This document shows positions 39,799 through 49,763 of a stretch of 63,535 nt of DNA, piece by piece (positions within the stretch are counted from its first letter, which is position 1; each line of letters opens with the position of its first letter). The notes beneath the pieces are model-generated. The model saw only the letters and a program-made list of their open reading frames with translations. It ran no database searches and had not been told where the DNA came from. Both the position numbers and the translations under genes were made by a program. The stretch is from Dechloromonas sp. UBA6271 (lineage in GTDB: Bacteria > Pseudomonadota > Gammaproteobacteria > Burkholderiales > Rhodocyclaceae). The stretch lies in assembly GCA_002440665.1 (NCBI GenBank), contig DJUX01000026.1, forward strand, positions 1 through 63,535, read 5' to 3'.

Positions 39799-40170
39799 AT
39801 GAACTGGCTTTTCTCTCTTCTTCTCACTATCCATATTCTGGTTGCGCTGGCAATTATCGGACTCGTGCTGATGCAGCATGGCAAGGGGGCTGACATGGGT
39901 GCGGCTTTCGGTAGCGGTGCCTCCGGCAGTTTGTTCGGGGCGACCGGATCAGCGAATTTTCTCAGTCGCACGACAGGGGTTCTGGCAGCGGTCTTTTTTA
40001 TGACGAGCTTGAGCCTTGCCTACGTTGCTTCACACAAGCCAAAAACGACTGGCAGTGTCATGCAGGAAACGGTACAATCGCAGCCGGTTTCACAGCCTGC
40101 CCCGGCGGGTGGTGAGTCGCTTGCGGTGCCGGCGGATACTGGCTCAAAGGCAAAAGACATACCGAAGTGA
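39799..40170 (+). CDS. secG: Protein-export membrane protein SecG
   Basis: 123 residues. Two membrane spans (about 2-22 and 53-72) flanking the conserved cytoplasmic loop (LMQHGKGADMGAAFGSGASG), then a long Pro/Ser-rich tail. Accessory subunit of the SecYEG translocon. The tpiA-secG-tRNA-Leu order is conserved. Confidence 0.96.
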   Translation: MNWLFSLLLTIHILVALAIIGLVLMQHGKGADMGAAFGSGASGSLFGATGSANFLSRTTGVLAAVFFMTSLSLAYVASHKPKTTGSVMQETVQSQPVSQPAPAGGESLAVPADTGSKAKDIPK

Positions 40171-40224
40171 CGCAAGGTGGTTTCCCCGGCATTTGTTCCT
40201 CGCCTGGGTGATCAAAAAAGCAGG

Positions 40225-40309
40225 GCCGACGTGGTGAAATTGGTAGACACGCTATCTTGAGGGGGTAGTGGCGCAAGCTGTGCGAGTTCGAGTCTCGCCG
40301 TCGGCACCA
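40225..40309 (+). tRNA. tRNA-Leu (anticodon GAG)
   Basis: Acceptor arms GCCGACG/CGTCGGC, D arm GTGGTGAAATTGGTAGACAC, anticodon stem CTATC/GGTAG with loop TTGAGGG (anticodon GAG), a long variable arm typical of tRNA-Leu, T arm with GTTCGAGTC, and encoded CCA. 85 bases. Confidence 0.97.
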
Positions 40310-40373
40310 AAAAGGGGGCAGTGGCTGAAAAGCATGCTGTTTCGTACAAGAAACTGAATATTGGCGGCGGATC

Positions 40374-40745
40374 ATGGAAAACTACTTTCCAATCCTGATG
40401 TTCGTCCTGGTGGGGGTCGCGGTCGGCGTATTGCCTGTTGCGATGGGTTTTCTGCTTGCTCCAAGCCGGCCGGACCCCGAGAAGCTCTCTCCTTACGAGT
40501 GCGGCTTCGAGGCTTTCGAAGACGCGCGCATGAAATTTGATGTGCGCTATTACCTGATTGCCATTCTCTTCATCCTTTTTGATCTGGAAATCGCCTTCCT
40601 CTTCCCGTGGGCAACGATTTTCAAGGATATCGTCGCTGCCGAATCCATTAAGTTGTTCGGCTTTATCGAGATGCTGGTTTTCGTTGCCATCCTGGTCATT
40701 GGCTATATTTATGCTTGGGCCAAGGGTGCGCTGGAATGGGAATAA
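40374..40745 (+). CDS. nuoA: NADH-quinone oxidoreductase subunit A
   Basis: 123 residues, three membrane spans; signature SPYECGFEAFEDARMKFDVRYY and LFDLEIAFLFPW. Membrane subunit at the junction with the peripheral arm. First gene of the 14-gene nuo operon that runs without gaps to nuoN, with subunits C and D separate. Confidence 0.98.
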   Translation: MENYFPILMFVLVGVAVGVLPVAMGFLLAPSRPDPEKLSPYECGFEAFEDARMKFDVRYYLIAILFILFDLEIAFLFPWATIFKDIVAAESIKLFGFIEMLVFVAILVIGYIYAWAKGALEWE

Positions 40746-40748
40746 AGC

Positions 40749-41225
40749 ATGGCTATTGAAGGCGTTCTTCAGGAAGGGTTTGTCACCACAACGGCTGACA
40801 AACTGATCAATTACATGCGTACCGGCTCGATGTGGCCGATGACGTTCGGTCTTGCCTGCTGTGCGGTCGAAATGATCCATGCCGGCTGTGCGCGTTACGA
40901 CCTGGATCGCTTTGGCGTGGTGTTCCGCCCCAGTCCTCGCCAATCGGATGTGATGATCGTCGCCGGGACCTTGACCAACAAGATGGCGCCGGCATTGCGC
41001 AAGGTCTACGATCAGATGGCCGAGCCGCGATGGGTCATTTCGATGGGCTCCTGTGCCAATGGCGGTGGCTATTATCACTATTCATATTCGGTGGTTCGTG
41101 GCTGCGACCGGATCGTGCCGGTCGATATCTATGTGCCGGGCTGCCCGCCCACGGCGGAAGCCTTGCTCTACGGCATCATTCAGCTTCAAAACAAGATTCG
41201 TCGTACCAATACCATTGCTCGTTAA
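40749..41225 (+). CDS. nuoB: NADH-quinone oxidoreductase subunit B
   Basis: 158 residues. Binds terminal cluster N2: the tandem cysteines in FGLACCAVEM, then GSCANGG and VPGCPPTAE. Passes electrons to quinone together with NuoD. Three bases after nuoA. Confidence 0.98.
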   Translation: MAIEGVLQEGFVTTTADKLINYMRTGSMWPMTFGLACCAVEMIHAGCARYDLDRFGVVFRPSPRQSDVMIVAGTLTNKMAPALRKVYDQMAEPRWVISMGSCANGGGYYHYSYSVVRGCDRIVPVDIYVPGCPPTAEALLYGIIQLQNKIRRTNTIAR

Positions 41226-41244
41226 TTGCCAAGGCTGATTCGAT

Positions 41245-41850
41245 ATGTCCGCCAAGCTGGAAACGCTTAGCCAAAACCTGCAGAAGCACTTCGAAGACAA
41301 GCTGAAATCGTTAAAGCTTGCTCTTGGTGAGTTGACCATCGAGGTCGCTGCTGCCGACTATCTCGTGGTCATGACCGCTCTGCGTGATGAGCCTGATCTG
41401 CGCTTCGAGGAGATGATCGATCTCTGCGGTGTCGACTATTCAACCTACGGCGATGGCGCTTGGTCTGGCCGTCGTTTTGGGGTGGTCTCGCATTTGTTGT
41501 CGATCGCGCATAACTGGCGTTTGCGGGTTCGCGTCTTTGCTGATGATGACGAGTTTCCCTCTGTGGATTCGCTCATCGGTGTCTGGACCAGCGTCAACTG
41601 GTTCGAGCGTGAAGCCTTCGATCTTTTCGGCATAGCCTTCGTCGGTCACGACGACCTGCGTCGCATCCTGACCGATTACGGATTTATTGGTCACCCGTTC
41701 CGCAAGGATTTCCCGATTTCCGGTCATGTTGAGATGCGCTATGACCCTGATCAGGGTCGCGTCATCTACCAGCCGGTGACAATCGAGCCCCGCGAAAACA
41801 CCCCGCGCATCGTGCGCGAAGATACCTACGGGGATCCTGCTCATGGCTGA
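41245..41850 (+). CDS. nuoC: NADH-quinone oxidoreductase subunit C
   Basis: 201 residues; 30-kDa subunit signature in WFEREAFDLFGIAFVGHDDL and RILTDYGFIGHPFRKDFP. Peripheral arm structural subunit. Overlaps nuoD by eight bases. Confidence 0.97.
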   Translation: MSAKLETLSQNLQKHFEDKLKSLKLALGELTIEVAAADYLVVMTALRDEPDLRFEEMIDLCGVDYSTYGDGAWSGRRFGVVSHLLSIAHNWRLRVRVFADDDEFPSVDSLIGVWTSVNWFEREAFDLFGIAFVGHDDLRRILTDYGFIGHPFRKDFPISGHVEMRYDPDQGRVIYQPVTIEPRENTPRIVREDTYGDPAHG

Positions 41851-43096
41851 TATTCGTAATTTCACCCTAAATTTCGGGCCGCAACACCCGGCGGCGCATG
41901 GCGTGCTGCGTTTGGTGCTGGAACTGGATGGTGAGGTCGTGCAGCGTGCCGACCCGCACATCGGACTTTTGCATCGCGCTACCGAAAAGCTTGCCGAAAC
42001 CAGGACGTGGGTTCAGTCGGTGCCGTACATGGATCGTCTGGACTATGTGTCCATGATGTGCAACGAGCATGCTTATTGTCTGGCGACTGAAAAGCTGCTT
42101 GGCATCGAAGTGCCGGAGCGTGGCAAGTACATCCGTACCATGTTCGACGAGGTGACGCGGATCCTCAATCATCTGTTGTGGATCGGCTGTCACGCGCTGG
42201 ACGTCGGTGCCATGACCATGGCGCTCTACACTTTCCGTGAGCGTGAAGATCTCATGGATGTCTATGAGGCAGTTTCCGGCGCTCGTCTGCATGCGGCGTA
42301 TTATCGTCCGGGCGGCGTTTATCGTGATTTGCCGGATCGCATGCCTCAATATGAGGCTTCGACCTGGACCAGTGCGAAGAAAGCCGGAGAACTAAACGAA
42401 AACCGCAGTGGCTCCCTGCTGGATTTTCTTGAAGACTTTACGAACCGATTCCCGACATATCACAGCGAATACCATACGCTGCTGACCGATAACCGGATCT
42501 GGAAGCAGCGTCTGGTCAATGTCGGCGTGGTGACTCCGGAAAGAGCGATGCAAATGGGATTCAGCGGCGCGATGCTGCGCGGGTCCGGTATCGCTTGGGA
42601 TTTGCGCAAAAAGCAGCCGTATGCAGCCTATGACAAGGTCGACTTCGATGTTCCGGTCGGCGTGAACGGAGATAGTTACGACCGCTATCTGGTGCGTATG
42701 GAGGAAATGCTCCAGTCCAATCGCATCATCAAACAATGTATCGACTGGCTCCGCAAGAATCCGGGACCGGTCATCACCGAAAACCACAAGGTTGCGCCGC
42801 CACCCCGCGAAAGCATGAAATCCAACATGGAAGAGCTTATCCATCACTTCAAGCTCTTCACCGAGGGGATTCATGTTCCGCCGGGCGAAGCCTACTCTGC
42901 GGTAGAGCATCCAAAGGGTGAATTTGGTATCTATTTCATCTCGGATGGCGCCAACAAGCCTTACCGCATGAAGATTCGTGCGCCAGGCTATGTGCACCTG
43001 GCGGGGATGGACGAGATGTCCCGTGGCCACATGATTGCCGACGTCGTTACGATTATCGGTTCCCAAGATATTGTTTTTGGCGAGATTGACCGCTGA
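41843..43096 (+). CDS. nuoD: NADH-quinone oxidoreductase subunit D
   Basis: 417 residues. Quinone-binding 49-kDa subunit: FGPQHPAAHGVLR, LHRATEKLAE and the C-terminal EVYSxVEHPKGE-like segment (GEAYSAVEHPKGEFGIY). One-base overlap with nuoE. Confidence 0.98.
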   Translation: MADIRNFTLNFGPQHPAAHGVLRLVLELDGEVVQRADPHIGLLHRATEKLAETRTWVQSVPYMDRLDYVSMMCNEHAYCLATEKLLGIEVPERGKYIRTMFDEVTRILNHLLWIGCHALDVGAMTMALYTFREREDLMDVYEAVSGARLHAAYYRPGGVYRDLPDRMPQYEASTWTSAKKAGELNENRSGSLLDFLEDFTNRFPTYHSEYHTLLTDNRIWKQRLVNVGVVTPERAMQMGFSGAMLRGSGIAWDLRKKQPYAAYDKVDFDVPVGVNGDSYDRYLVRMEEMLQSNRIIKQCIDWLRKNPGPVITENHKVAPPPRESMKSNMEELIHHFKLFTEGIHVPPGEAYSAVEHPKGEFGIYFISDGANKPYRMKIRAPGYVHLAGMDEMSRGHMIADVVTIIGSQDIVFGEIDR

Positions 43097-43569
43097 TGTT
43101 TTCCGCTGAAACCCTCCAGAAGTTCGACCGCGAGGTCGCCAAGTACCCCGCCGATCAGAAACAGTCGGCGTCGATGGCTTGTCTTGCGCACGCCCAGGAA
43201 GAAAAGGGCTGGTTGCCTCCCGAAGCAATCGAGGCGGTTGCAAATTATCTCGGTATGCCGCCAATCGCGGCCTACGAGGTGGCATCCTTCTACAACATGT
43301 ATGACCTGAAGCCGATCGGCAAGTACAAGATTACGGTCTGTACCAACTTGCCGTGTGCGCTTTCCGGTGGTTATCACGCTGGCGAATATGTGCAGAAGAA
43401 GCTCGGCATCGGCTATGGCGAAACGACAGCTGACGGCAAGTTCACCCTGAAAGAGGGTGAATGCATGGGCGCCTGCGGTGATGCACCGGTGATGATTGTC
43501 AATAATCGCTCAATGTGTAGCCACATGCATCCGGAGCAGATCGACAAGCTGCTTGAGGAGTGCAGATAA
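43096..43569 (+). CDS. nuoE: NADH-quinone oxidoreductase subunit E
   Basis: 157 residues. Thioredoxin-like 2Fe-2S protein (cluster N1a), ligands in CTNLPC and CMGACGDAP. Ends in TAATG, overlapping nuoF. Confidence 0.97.
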   Translation: MFSAETLQKFDREVAKYPADQKQSASMACLAHAQEEKGWLPPEAIEAVANYLGMPPIAAYEVASFYNMYDLKPIGKYKITVCTNLPCALSGGYHAGEYVQKKLGIGYGETTADGKFTLKEGECMGACGDAPVMIVNNRSMCSHMHPEQIDKLLEECR

Positions 43570-44897
43570 TGGCAATGCTTGGTTCGATCAACGGTGTTCT
43601 GATGGAAGGACTTGACGGCGACAATACCTGGCGCCTTCAGGACTATGTCGCTCGCGGCGGTTACGCTCAGCTACGCCGCATCCTGGAAAGCAAGATGTCT
43701 CAGGAAGAGGTTATCAGCGAAGTCAAAAAATCCGTCCTCCGTGGTCGTGGCGGCGCCGGCTTCCCGACTGGTCTGAAATGGTCCTTCATGCCGCGCTCCT
43801 TCCCGGGGGACAAGTACGTCGTCTGCAATACTGACGAAGGCGAACCCGGGACATTCAAAGACCGCGACATCATGCGCTTCAACCCGCACGCGGTCATCGA
43901 GGGCATGGCGATCGCCGCCTATGCGATGGGCGCCAACCGCGGCTACAACTATGTTCACGGCGAAGTCTGGCAAGAATACAAGCGTTTTGAAGAAGCGCTG
44001 GATGAAGCCCGTGCTGCCGGGTTCATCGGTCAGAATATTCTCGGTTCCGGGTTCAACTTCGAATTGTTCGCCCACCATGGCTACGGCGCCTATATCTGCG
44101 GCGAAGAAACCGCGCTGCTCGAATCCATTGAGGGCAAGAAGGGGCAACCACGCTTCAAGCCGCCGTTCCCGGCCTCCTATGGCCTTTACGGCAAGCCGAC
44201 GACGATCAACAACACGGAAACTTTCGCTTCCATTCCTTTCATCCTGAAGATGGGTGGCGAGGAGTTTCTCAATCTGGGCAAGCCCAACAACGGTGGCACC
44301 AAGCTGTTTTCCGTTTCCGGCCATGTCAATCGTCCGGGCAATTATGAAATTCCCCTCGGTACGCCGTTCTCCACCCTGCTGGAAATGTGTGGCGGCATGC
44401 GCGGCGGGCGCAAGATCAAGGCAGTCATCCCCGGTGGTTCGTCGGCACCGGTTATTCCCGGTGCGGTCATGATGGATACCACCATGGACTACGACGGCAT
44501 TAGTAAAGCGGGTTCCATGCTCGGTTCCGGTGCGGTCATCGTCATGGATGAAACGGTGTGCATGGTCAAGGCGCTGGAGCGTCTGTCCTTTTTCTATTAC
44601 GAAGAGTCCTGCGGCCAATGTACGCCTTGCCGCGAGGGGACGGCCTGGATGTACAAGGTGGTGCATCGTATCGAAAACGGCTTGGGCAAGCCGGAGGATC
44701 TGGACCTGTTGAACAGCGTGCTGGGCAACATCATGGGGCGTACCATTTGCGCCCTCGGCGATGCAGCGGCGTTGCCGGTGCAGAGCTTCCTCAAGCATTT
44801 TGGCAGCGAATTCGAGTACCACATCGAACACAAGACCTGTCTGGTTCCCAAGGATGTGCAGTGGGCGGGCAGCGGTTTCCACAAGGTTCAGGCCTGA
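43569..44897 (+). CDS. nuoF: NADH-quinone oxidoreductase subunit F
   Basis: 442 residues from the ATG at 43569, supported by GAGGAG upstream. NADH- and FMN-binding subunit: GRGGAGFPTGLKW, CNTDEGEPGTFKDRD, GAGAYICGEE-like GYGAYICGEETAL, and the N3 4Fe-4S ligands in ESCGQCTPCREG. Confidence 0.98.
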   Translation: MAMLGSINGVLMEGLDGDNTWRLQDYVARGGYAQLRRILESKMSQEEVISEVKKSVLRGRGGAGFPTGLKWSFMPRSFPGDKYVVCNTDEGEPGTFKDRDIMRFNPHAVIEGMAIAAYAMGANRGYNYVHGEVWQEYKRFEEALDEARAAGFIGQNILGSGFNFELFAHHGYGAYICGEETALLESIEGKKGQPRFKPPFPASYGLYGKPTTINNTETFASIPFILKMGGEEFLNLGKPNNGGTKLFSVSGHVNRPGNYEIPLGTPFSTLLEMCGGMRGGRKIKAVIPGGSSAPVIPGAVMMDTTMDYDGISKAGSMLGSGAVIVMDETVCMVKALERLSFFYYEESCGQCTPCREGTAWMYKVVHRIENGLGKPEDLDLLNSVLGNIMGRTICALGDAAALPVQSFLKHFGSEFEYHIEHKTCLVPKDVQWAGSGFHKVQA

Positions 44898-44948
44898 ACG
44901 AAACCTTCCAAGCGATAGATACGAAAGAACTGGCTACAAGGTAGCGAC

Positions 44949-47279
44949 ATGCTAGAAATCGAGATTGACGGCAAGAAAGCGCAAGTACCCGACGGCAGCA
45001 CGGTGATGGACGCCGCGCAGCAGGTGGGTGTCTATATCCCGCATTTTTGCTACCACAAGAAACTTTCGATTGCCGCCAACTGCCGCATGTGTCTGGTGCA
45101 GGTGGAAAAGGCGCCGAAGCCGTTGCCTGCGTGTGCAACGCCGGTGACCAACGGCATGAAGGTGTTCACCCATTCCGATCTGGCCATCAAGGCGCAGAAG
45201 GGAGTGATGGAGTTTCTGCTGATCAACCACCCGCTGGATTGCCCGATTTGCGATCAGGGTGGCGAGTGTCAGTTGCAGGATATGTCAGTCGGTTACGGCC
45301 CGATGAAGAGCCGTTACACCGAGGAAAAGCACGTCGTCTTCCACAAAAATGTCGGCCCGCTGGTTTCGATGGAAGAAATGAGCCGCTGCATTCACTGTAC
45401 CCGTTGCGTGCGCTTCGGCCAAGAGATCGGCGGCATCATGGAACTCGGCATGGCCAACCGCAACATGCATTCCGAGATCACAACCTTCCTCGGTCGTACG
45501 GTCGACTCCGAATTGTCGGGCAATATGATCGACCTTTGCCCGGTCGGCGCCCTGACTTCCAAGCCATTCCGCTATACCGCCCGTTCCTGGGAACTGCAGC
45601 GCCGCAAGTCGATCAGTCCGCATGATTCCGTCGGCGCCAATCTGGTCGTTCAGGTCAAGCACGACAACGTGATGCGCGTTTTGCCGCGTGAGAACGAAGC
45701 AGTCAATGAATGCTGGATTTCCGATAAGGAGCGTTTCTCCTATCAGGCATTGAATTCCGACGAGCGCCTCACCAAGCCTATGGTCAAGCAGGGTGGTCAG
45801 TGGCGCGAAGTCGACTGGAATGTGGCGCTCGACTATGTCGCGCATGGTTTGAAGGACGTTACCCGCGAGAATGGTGGCGATGCGGTGGCGGCGCTTGCGT
45901 CACAAGGCTCAACGCTCGAAGAACTTCATCTTCTCGCCAAGGTCATGAAGGGGCTTGGTAGCGGCAATATCGATTTTCGCCCCCGTCAGAGCGACTTTGG
46001 CAGCGATTTCAAGCGCGCCGGCGCGCCGTGGCTTGGCTTGCGGCTTGAGGAAATCAAGGATCTTGATGCGGCACTGGTGATTGGCTCCTTCCTGCGCAAG
46101 GATCATCCGCTGATCGCCCAGCGCCTGCGCCAAGCGGCCAAGAAATACACCAAGGTGAGCCTCATTTCGGTCGCTGCCGACGATCAATTGATCGATCTGC
46201 ACGCAAGTCTCTCCGTTGCTCCGGCCAGTCTGGCGGATAAGCTGGCGGCGGTGGTCAAGGCTGCTGCTGAAATCAAGGGCGTCAGTGTTCCGGCTGGTCT
46301 GGAGACTGTTGCAGCGTGCGAAACCAGCAAGAAAATTGCTCAAAGTTTTGTCGATGGCGAGAAGCGTGCGATTTTCCTCGGCAATGTGGCAACGCAGTCC
46401 TCGCAGGCAACGCAACTCCATGCACTTGCGATCGAACTCGGAAAGCTTACCAATGCGACAGTAGGTTTCCTGGGCGAGGGCGCCAACACGGTTGGCGGTC
46501 ATGTGGGCTGGTCCCTGCCCTCCGGTGCCAACGCACGCCAGATGTTCGAGCAGCCGCGCAAGGCCTATGTGCTGATGGGGCTGGAGCCGGAATTCGATTG
46601 CGCCAACCCGCAACTGGTTGTCGGGGCGCTGAAGCAGGCCAGTCTTGTCGTCTTCATGTCCGCATTCAAGCATGCAGCTGCACTTGAATACGCCGACGTG
46701 ATGCTGCCGATTGCCCCATACACCGAAACCTCGGGTACGTTCGTCAATATCGAAGGCCGGGTGCAGAGCTTCAACGGGGTTGTCAAGGCGCGCGGCGATT
46801 CCCGTCCTGCCTGGAAGGTACTGCGTGTCCTTGGTAACGTACTGAATCTGGACGGCTTTGCTTACGAATCCAGCGAAGCGGTACGCGATGAGGTGATTGG
46901 CAAGGGTACCGAGTTCGTTGCTGGTCTCGATAACGGATTGAGCGGCGTGGCAATCAACCTGGGTTTGATTTCAACAGGATTGCAGCGTATCGCCGACGTG
47001 CCGATCAACTTTGCCGATCCGATGGCGCGCCGTGCGCCGGCACTTCAGCAAACGGCTGATGCAGTGGCGCCCACGGCACGGATGAATGAAAAGACACTTA
47101 TGAAGCTGGGCGTTTCTGCCGGTGTCCAGGTCCGTATCAAGCAGGGACTCGGTGAAGCGATTCTGACGGCCAGGATGGACAACGCGGTGCCTGACGACTG
47201 TGTCCGCGCGGCGGCCGCTCATCAAAGCACGACTGGCCTTGGTGATATGTTCGGTCTCATTTCCGTGGAGCGTGCATAA
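44949..47279 (+). CDS. nuoG: NADH-quinone oxidoreductase subunit G
   Basis: 776 residues. N-terminal 2Fe-2S region (CYHKKLSIAANCRMCLV), His/Cys-ligated cluster (HPLDCPICDQGGECQLQD), 4Fe-4S ligands (CIHCTRCVRF and NMIDLCPVGAL), then a molybdopterin-oxidoreductase-like body. Last codon adjoins the nuoH ATG. Confidence 0.97.
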   Translation: MLEIEIDGKKAQVPDGSTVMDAAQQVGVYIPHFCYHKKLSIAANCRMCLVQVEKAPKPLPACATPVTNGMKVFTHSDLAIKAQKGVMEFLLINHPLDCPICDQGGECQLQDMSVGYGPMKSRYTEEKHVVFHKNVGPLVSMEEMSRCIHCTRCVRFGQEIGGIMELGMANRNMHSEITTFLGRTVDSELSGNMIDLCPVGALTSKPFRYTARSWELQRRKSISPHDSVGANLVVQVKHDNVMRVLPRENEAVNECWISDKERFSYQALNSDERLTKPMVKQGGQWREVDWNVALDYVAHGLKDVTRENGGDAVAALASQGSTLEELHLLAKVMKGLGSGNIDFRPRQSDFGSDFKRAGAPWLGLRLEEIKDLDAALVIGSFLRKDHPLIAQRLRQAAKKYTKVSLISVAADDQLIDLHASLSVAPASLADKLAAVVKAAAEIKGVSVPAGLETVAACETSKKIAQSFVDGEKRAIFLGNVATQSSQATQLHALAIELGKLTNATVGFLGEGANTVGGHVGWSLPSGANARQMFEQPRKAYVLMGLEPEFDCANPQLVVGALKQASLVVFMSAFKHAAALEYADVMLPIAPYTETSGTFVNIEGRVQSFNGVVKARGDSRPAWKVLRVLGNVLNLDGFAYESSEAVRDEVIGKGTEFVAGLDNGLSGVAINLGLISTGLQRIADVPINFADPMARRAPALQQTADAVAPTARMNEKTLMKLGVSAGVQVRIKQGLGEAILTARMDNAVPDDCVRAAAAHQSTTGLGDMFGLISVERA

Positions 47280-48329
47280 ATGGACGCACTGATGAATTTA
47301 GGGCTGGGTGTGTTCGGCGGTGCTTGGCCTGCAGTCTGGACATTGGTGAAAATTGTCCTGATCGTTGCCCCGCTCATGCTGAGCGTTGCCTATCTGACCT
47401 GGGCGGAACGCAAGGTAATCGGCTATATGCAGGTCCGTATCGGTCCGAACCGGGTGGGGCCGTGGGGCCTGATCCAGCCGATCGCCGACGGTCTCAAGCT
47501 GTTGATGAAGGAAATCATCGTTCCGAGCGGTGCCAACAAGGGTATCTTCATCATCGCGCCAATGCTGGCGATTGCGCCGGCCCTTGCTGCCTGGGCGGTC
47601 GTGCCTTTCAATGACAGTCTGGTGCTGGCCAATATCGATGCCAGCCTGCTGTACATCATGGCCATTACCTCGATGGGTGTGTACGGCATCATCCTTTCCG
47701 GTTGGGCCTCCAATTCGAAGTACGCCTTCCTCGGGGCAATGCGGGCTTCGGCCCAAATGGTTTCCTACGAAATCTCGATGGGGTTCTCGCTGATCTGCGT
47801 CCTGATGGTATCGAACAGCCTCAATCTGGTCGAGATCGTCAATGTTCAGAATCAGGGACGTTTTGCCGATTGGGGCTTGGGATTCCTTTCCTGGAATTGG
47901 CTGCCACTACTGCCAATGTTTCTGGTCTATCTGATTTCTGGCGTTGCCGAAACCAACCGTGCGCCGTTCGACGTCGCCGAGGGTGAGTCGGAAATCGTTG
48001 CCGGCTTCCATGTCGAATATTCTGGTATGGCCTTCGCCGTCTTCTTCCTGGCTGAATACGCAAACATGATTCTGGTGTCGGCCCTGACATCGATCATGTT
48101 CCTCGGTGGCTGGCTTTCACCTGTCGGTTTCCTGCCGGATGGCGTGCTTTGGCTCTTTGCCAAGATGGCATTCATCCTGTTTCTGTTCCTCTGGTTCCGC
48201 GCAACGTTTCCGCGTTACCGGTTTGACCAGCTGATGCGTCTGGGCTGGAAGGTATTCCTGCCGGTCTGTCTGGTTTGGCTCGTTGTGGTGGGGGTCTGGA
48301 TGATGTCCCCGCTCAGTATCTGGAAATGA
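47280..48329 (+). CDS. nuoH: NADH-quinone oxidoreductase subunit H
   Basis: 349 residues, about eight membrane spans. Forms part of the quinone chamber: ERKVIGYMQVRIGPNRVGP and AETNRAPFDVAEGESEIVAGF. Begins directly after nuoG. Confidence 0.98.
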   Translation: MDALMNLGLGVFGGAWPAVWTLVKIVLIVAPLMLSVAYLTWAERKVIGYMQVRIGPNRVGPWGLIQPIADGLKLLMKEIIVPSGANKGIFIIAPMLAIAPALAAWAVVPFNDSLVLANIDASLLYIMAITSMGVYGIILSGWASNSKYAFLGAMRASAQMVSYEISMGFSLICVLMVSNSLNLVEIVNVQNQGRFADWGLGFLSWNWLPLLPMFLVYLISGVAETNRAPFDVAEGESEIVAGFHVEYSGMAFAVFFLAEYANMILVSALTSIMFLGGWLSPVGFLPDGVLWLFAKMAFILFLFLWFRATFPRYRFDQLMRLGWKVFLPVCLVWLVVVGVWMMSPLSIWK

Positions 48330-48339
48330 GGAGAGATCA

Positions 48340-48828
48340 ATGGGTTCGATGAAGGAAATCTTCAACAGCCTGCTCCTCAAGGAGCTGCTGAAGGGTATGT
48401 CGGTCACGGGCAAGTATTTCTTTGCCCGCAAGATCACTGTTCAGTACCCGGAGGAAAAGACACCACAGAGCGCACGTTTCCGTGGCCTGCATGCCTTACG
48501 TCGTTACCCGAACGGCGAGGAGCGGTGCATCGCCTGCAAGCTTTGCGAGGCAATCTGTCCTGCTCTGGCCATCACGATCGAGGCGGAGCCGCGTGATGAC
48601 GGTTCGCGGCGCACCACGCGCTACGACATCGATCTGACCAAGTGTATTTTCTGCGGTTTCTGCGAGGAAGCCTGCCCCGTGGATGCGGTGGTTGAAACGC
48701 GCATTTTCGAGTATCACGGCGAACGGCGCGGGGATCTCTACTACACGAAGCAGATGCTGCTGGCCAATGGCGATCGGTACGAGGCGCAGATTGCCAAGGA
48801 TCGCGAACTAGATGCACCTTACCGATAA
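48340..48828 (+). CDS. nuoI: NADH-quinone oxidoreductase subunit I
   Basis: 162 residues. Two 4Fe-4S clusters N6a/N6b in CIACKLCEAICPA and CIFCGFCEEACPV. Links the peripheral chain to N2. Confidence 0.98.
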   Translation: MGSMKEIFNSLLLKELLKGMSVTGKYFFARKITVQYPEEKTPQSARFRGLHALRRYPNGEERCIACKLCEAICPALAITIEAEPRDDGSRRTTRYDIDLTKCIFCGFCEEACPVDAVVETRIFEYHGERRGDLYYTKQMLLANGDRYEAQIAKDRELDAPYR

Positions 48829-48840
48829 CGGATACGAGCG

Positions 48841-49437
48841 ATGGATTTTCAGACTCTAGTCTTCTTTTTCCTGTCGGCGATACTCATCGTTGCCAGTCTG
48901 CGTGTGATTACCGCACGCAATCCGGTGCATGCGGCGTTACACCTGATTCTCGCGTTTTTTACCTGCGGCGGAATATGGGCGCTCCTGCAGGCCGAGTTTC
49001 TGGCGATCGCCATCATTCTGGTCTATGTCGGTGCGGTCATGGTGCTCTTCCTCTTCGTGGTCATGATGCTCGACATCAACCTTGATCGCATCCGCCAAGG
49101 ATTCTGGAGCTATCTTCCCCTCGGGGCGATGCTCGGCATCCTGATGGTCATGGAAATGGGCCTGGTGCTGGGGAGCAAGTACTTTCAGGTGCCCGCGGCT
49201 GACGCGCTCATGCCTGCCGGCGTGTCCAACACCAAGAGCATCGGTGCTTTGATGTTCACCGATTTCGTGTATCCCTTCGAGCTGGCTTCCATCATTCTGC
49301 TGGTCGGCATGATCGCTGCGATCGTCCTGACCCATCGTGGTCCGAAGAAGTCGAAATACACCAATCCGAATCAGCAGGTCTTCGTCAAGGCGAAGGATCG
49401 TGTCCGCGTACTGCAGATGCCGGTAGAAAAAGACTGA
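48841..49437 (+). CDS. nuoJ: NADH-quinone oxidoreductase subunit J
   Basis: 198 residues, five membrane spans; conserved NPVHAALHLILAFF and LVYVGAVMVLFLFVVMMLDI. Proton-path subunit in the membrane arm. Confidence 0.97.
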   Translation: MDFQTLVFFFLSAILIVASLRVITARNPVHAALHLILAFFTCGGIWALLQAEFLAIAIILVYVGAVMVLFLFVVMMLDINLDRIRQGFWSYLPLGAMLGILMVMEMGLVLGSKYFQVPAADALMPAGVSNTKSIGALMFTDFVYPFELASIILLVGMIAAIVLTHRGPKKSKYTNPNQQVFVKAKDRVRVLQMPVEKD

Positions 49438-49450
49438 ACCCGGGGCGCCA

Positions 49451-49762
49451 ATGCTAACTCTTTCACTCTCGCACTTCCTGATTCTCGGCGCGATCATGTT
49501 CGCGATCAGCGTGGTCGGCATCTTCCTCAACCGGAAGAACCTGCTGGTGTTGCTGATGGCCATCGAACTGATGCTGCTTGCGGTCAACATGAATTTCGTG
49601 GCCTTTTCGCACTATCTTCAGGACCTCTCTGGCCAGATCTTCGTTTTCTTCATCCTGACCGTGGCCGCAGCCGAATCGGCGATCGGCCTGGCCATCCTGA
49701 TCGTGCTGTTCCGCAACCTGAAGAGCATCCACGTGGATGACCTGGGTAGCCTGAAGGGTTAA
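49451..49762 (+). CDS. nuoK: NADH-quinone oxidoreductase subunit K
   Basis: 103 residues, three membrane spans, with the buried acidic residues in LLMAIELMLLAVNMNF and AAAESAIGLAILV-like (VAAAESAIGLAIL). One base before nuoL. Confidence 0.98.
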   Translation: MLTLSLSHFLILGAIMFAISVVGIFLNRKNLLVLLMAIELMLLAVNMNFVAFSHYLQDLSGQIFVFFILTVAAAESAIGLAILIVLFRNLKSIHVDDLGSLKG

Positions 49763-49763
49763 C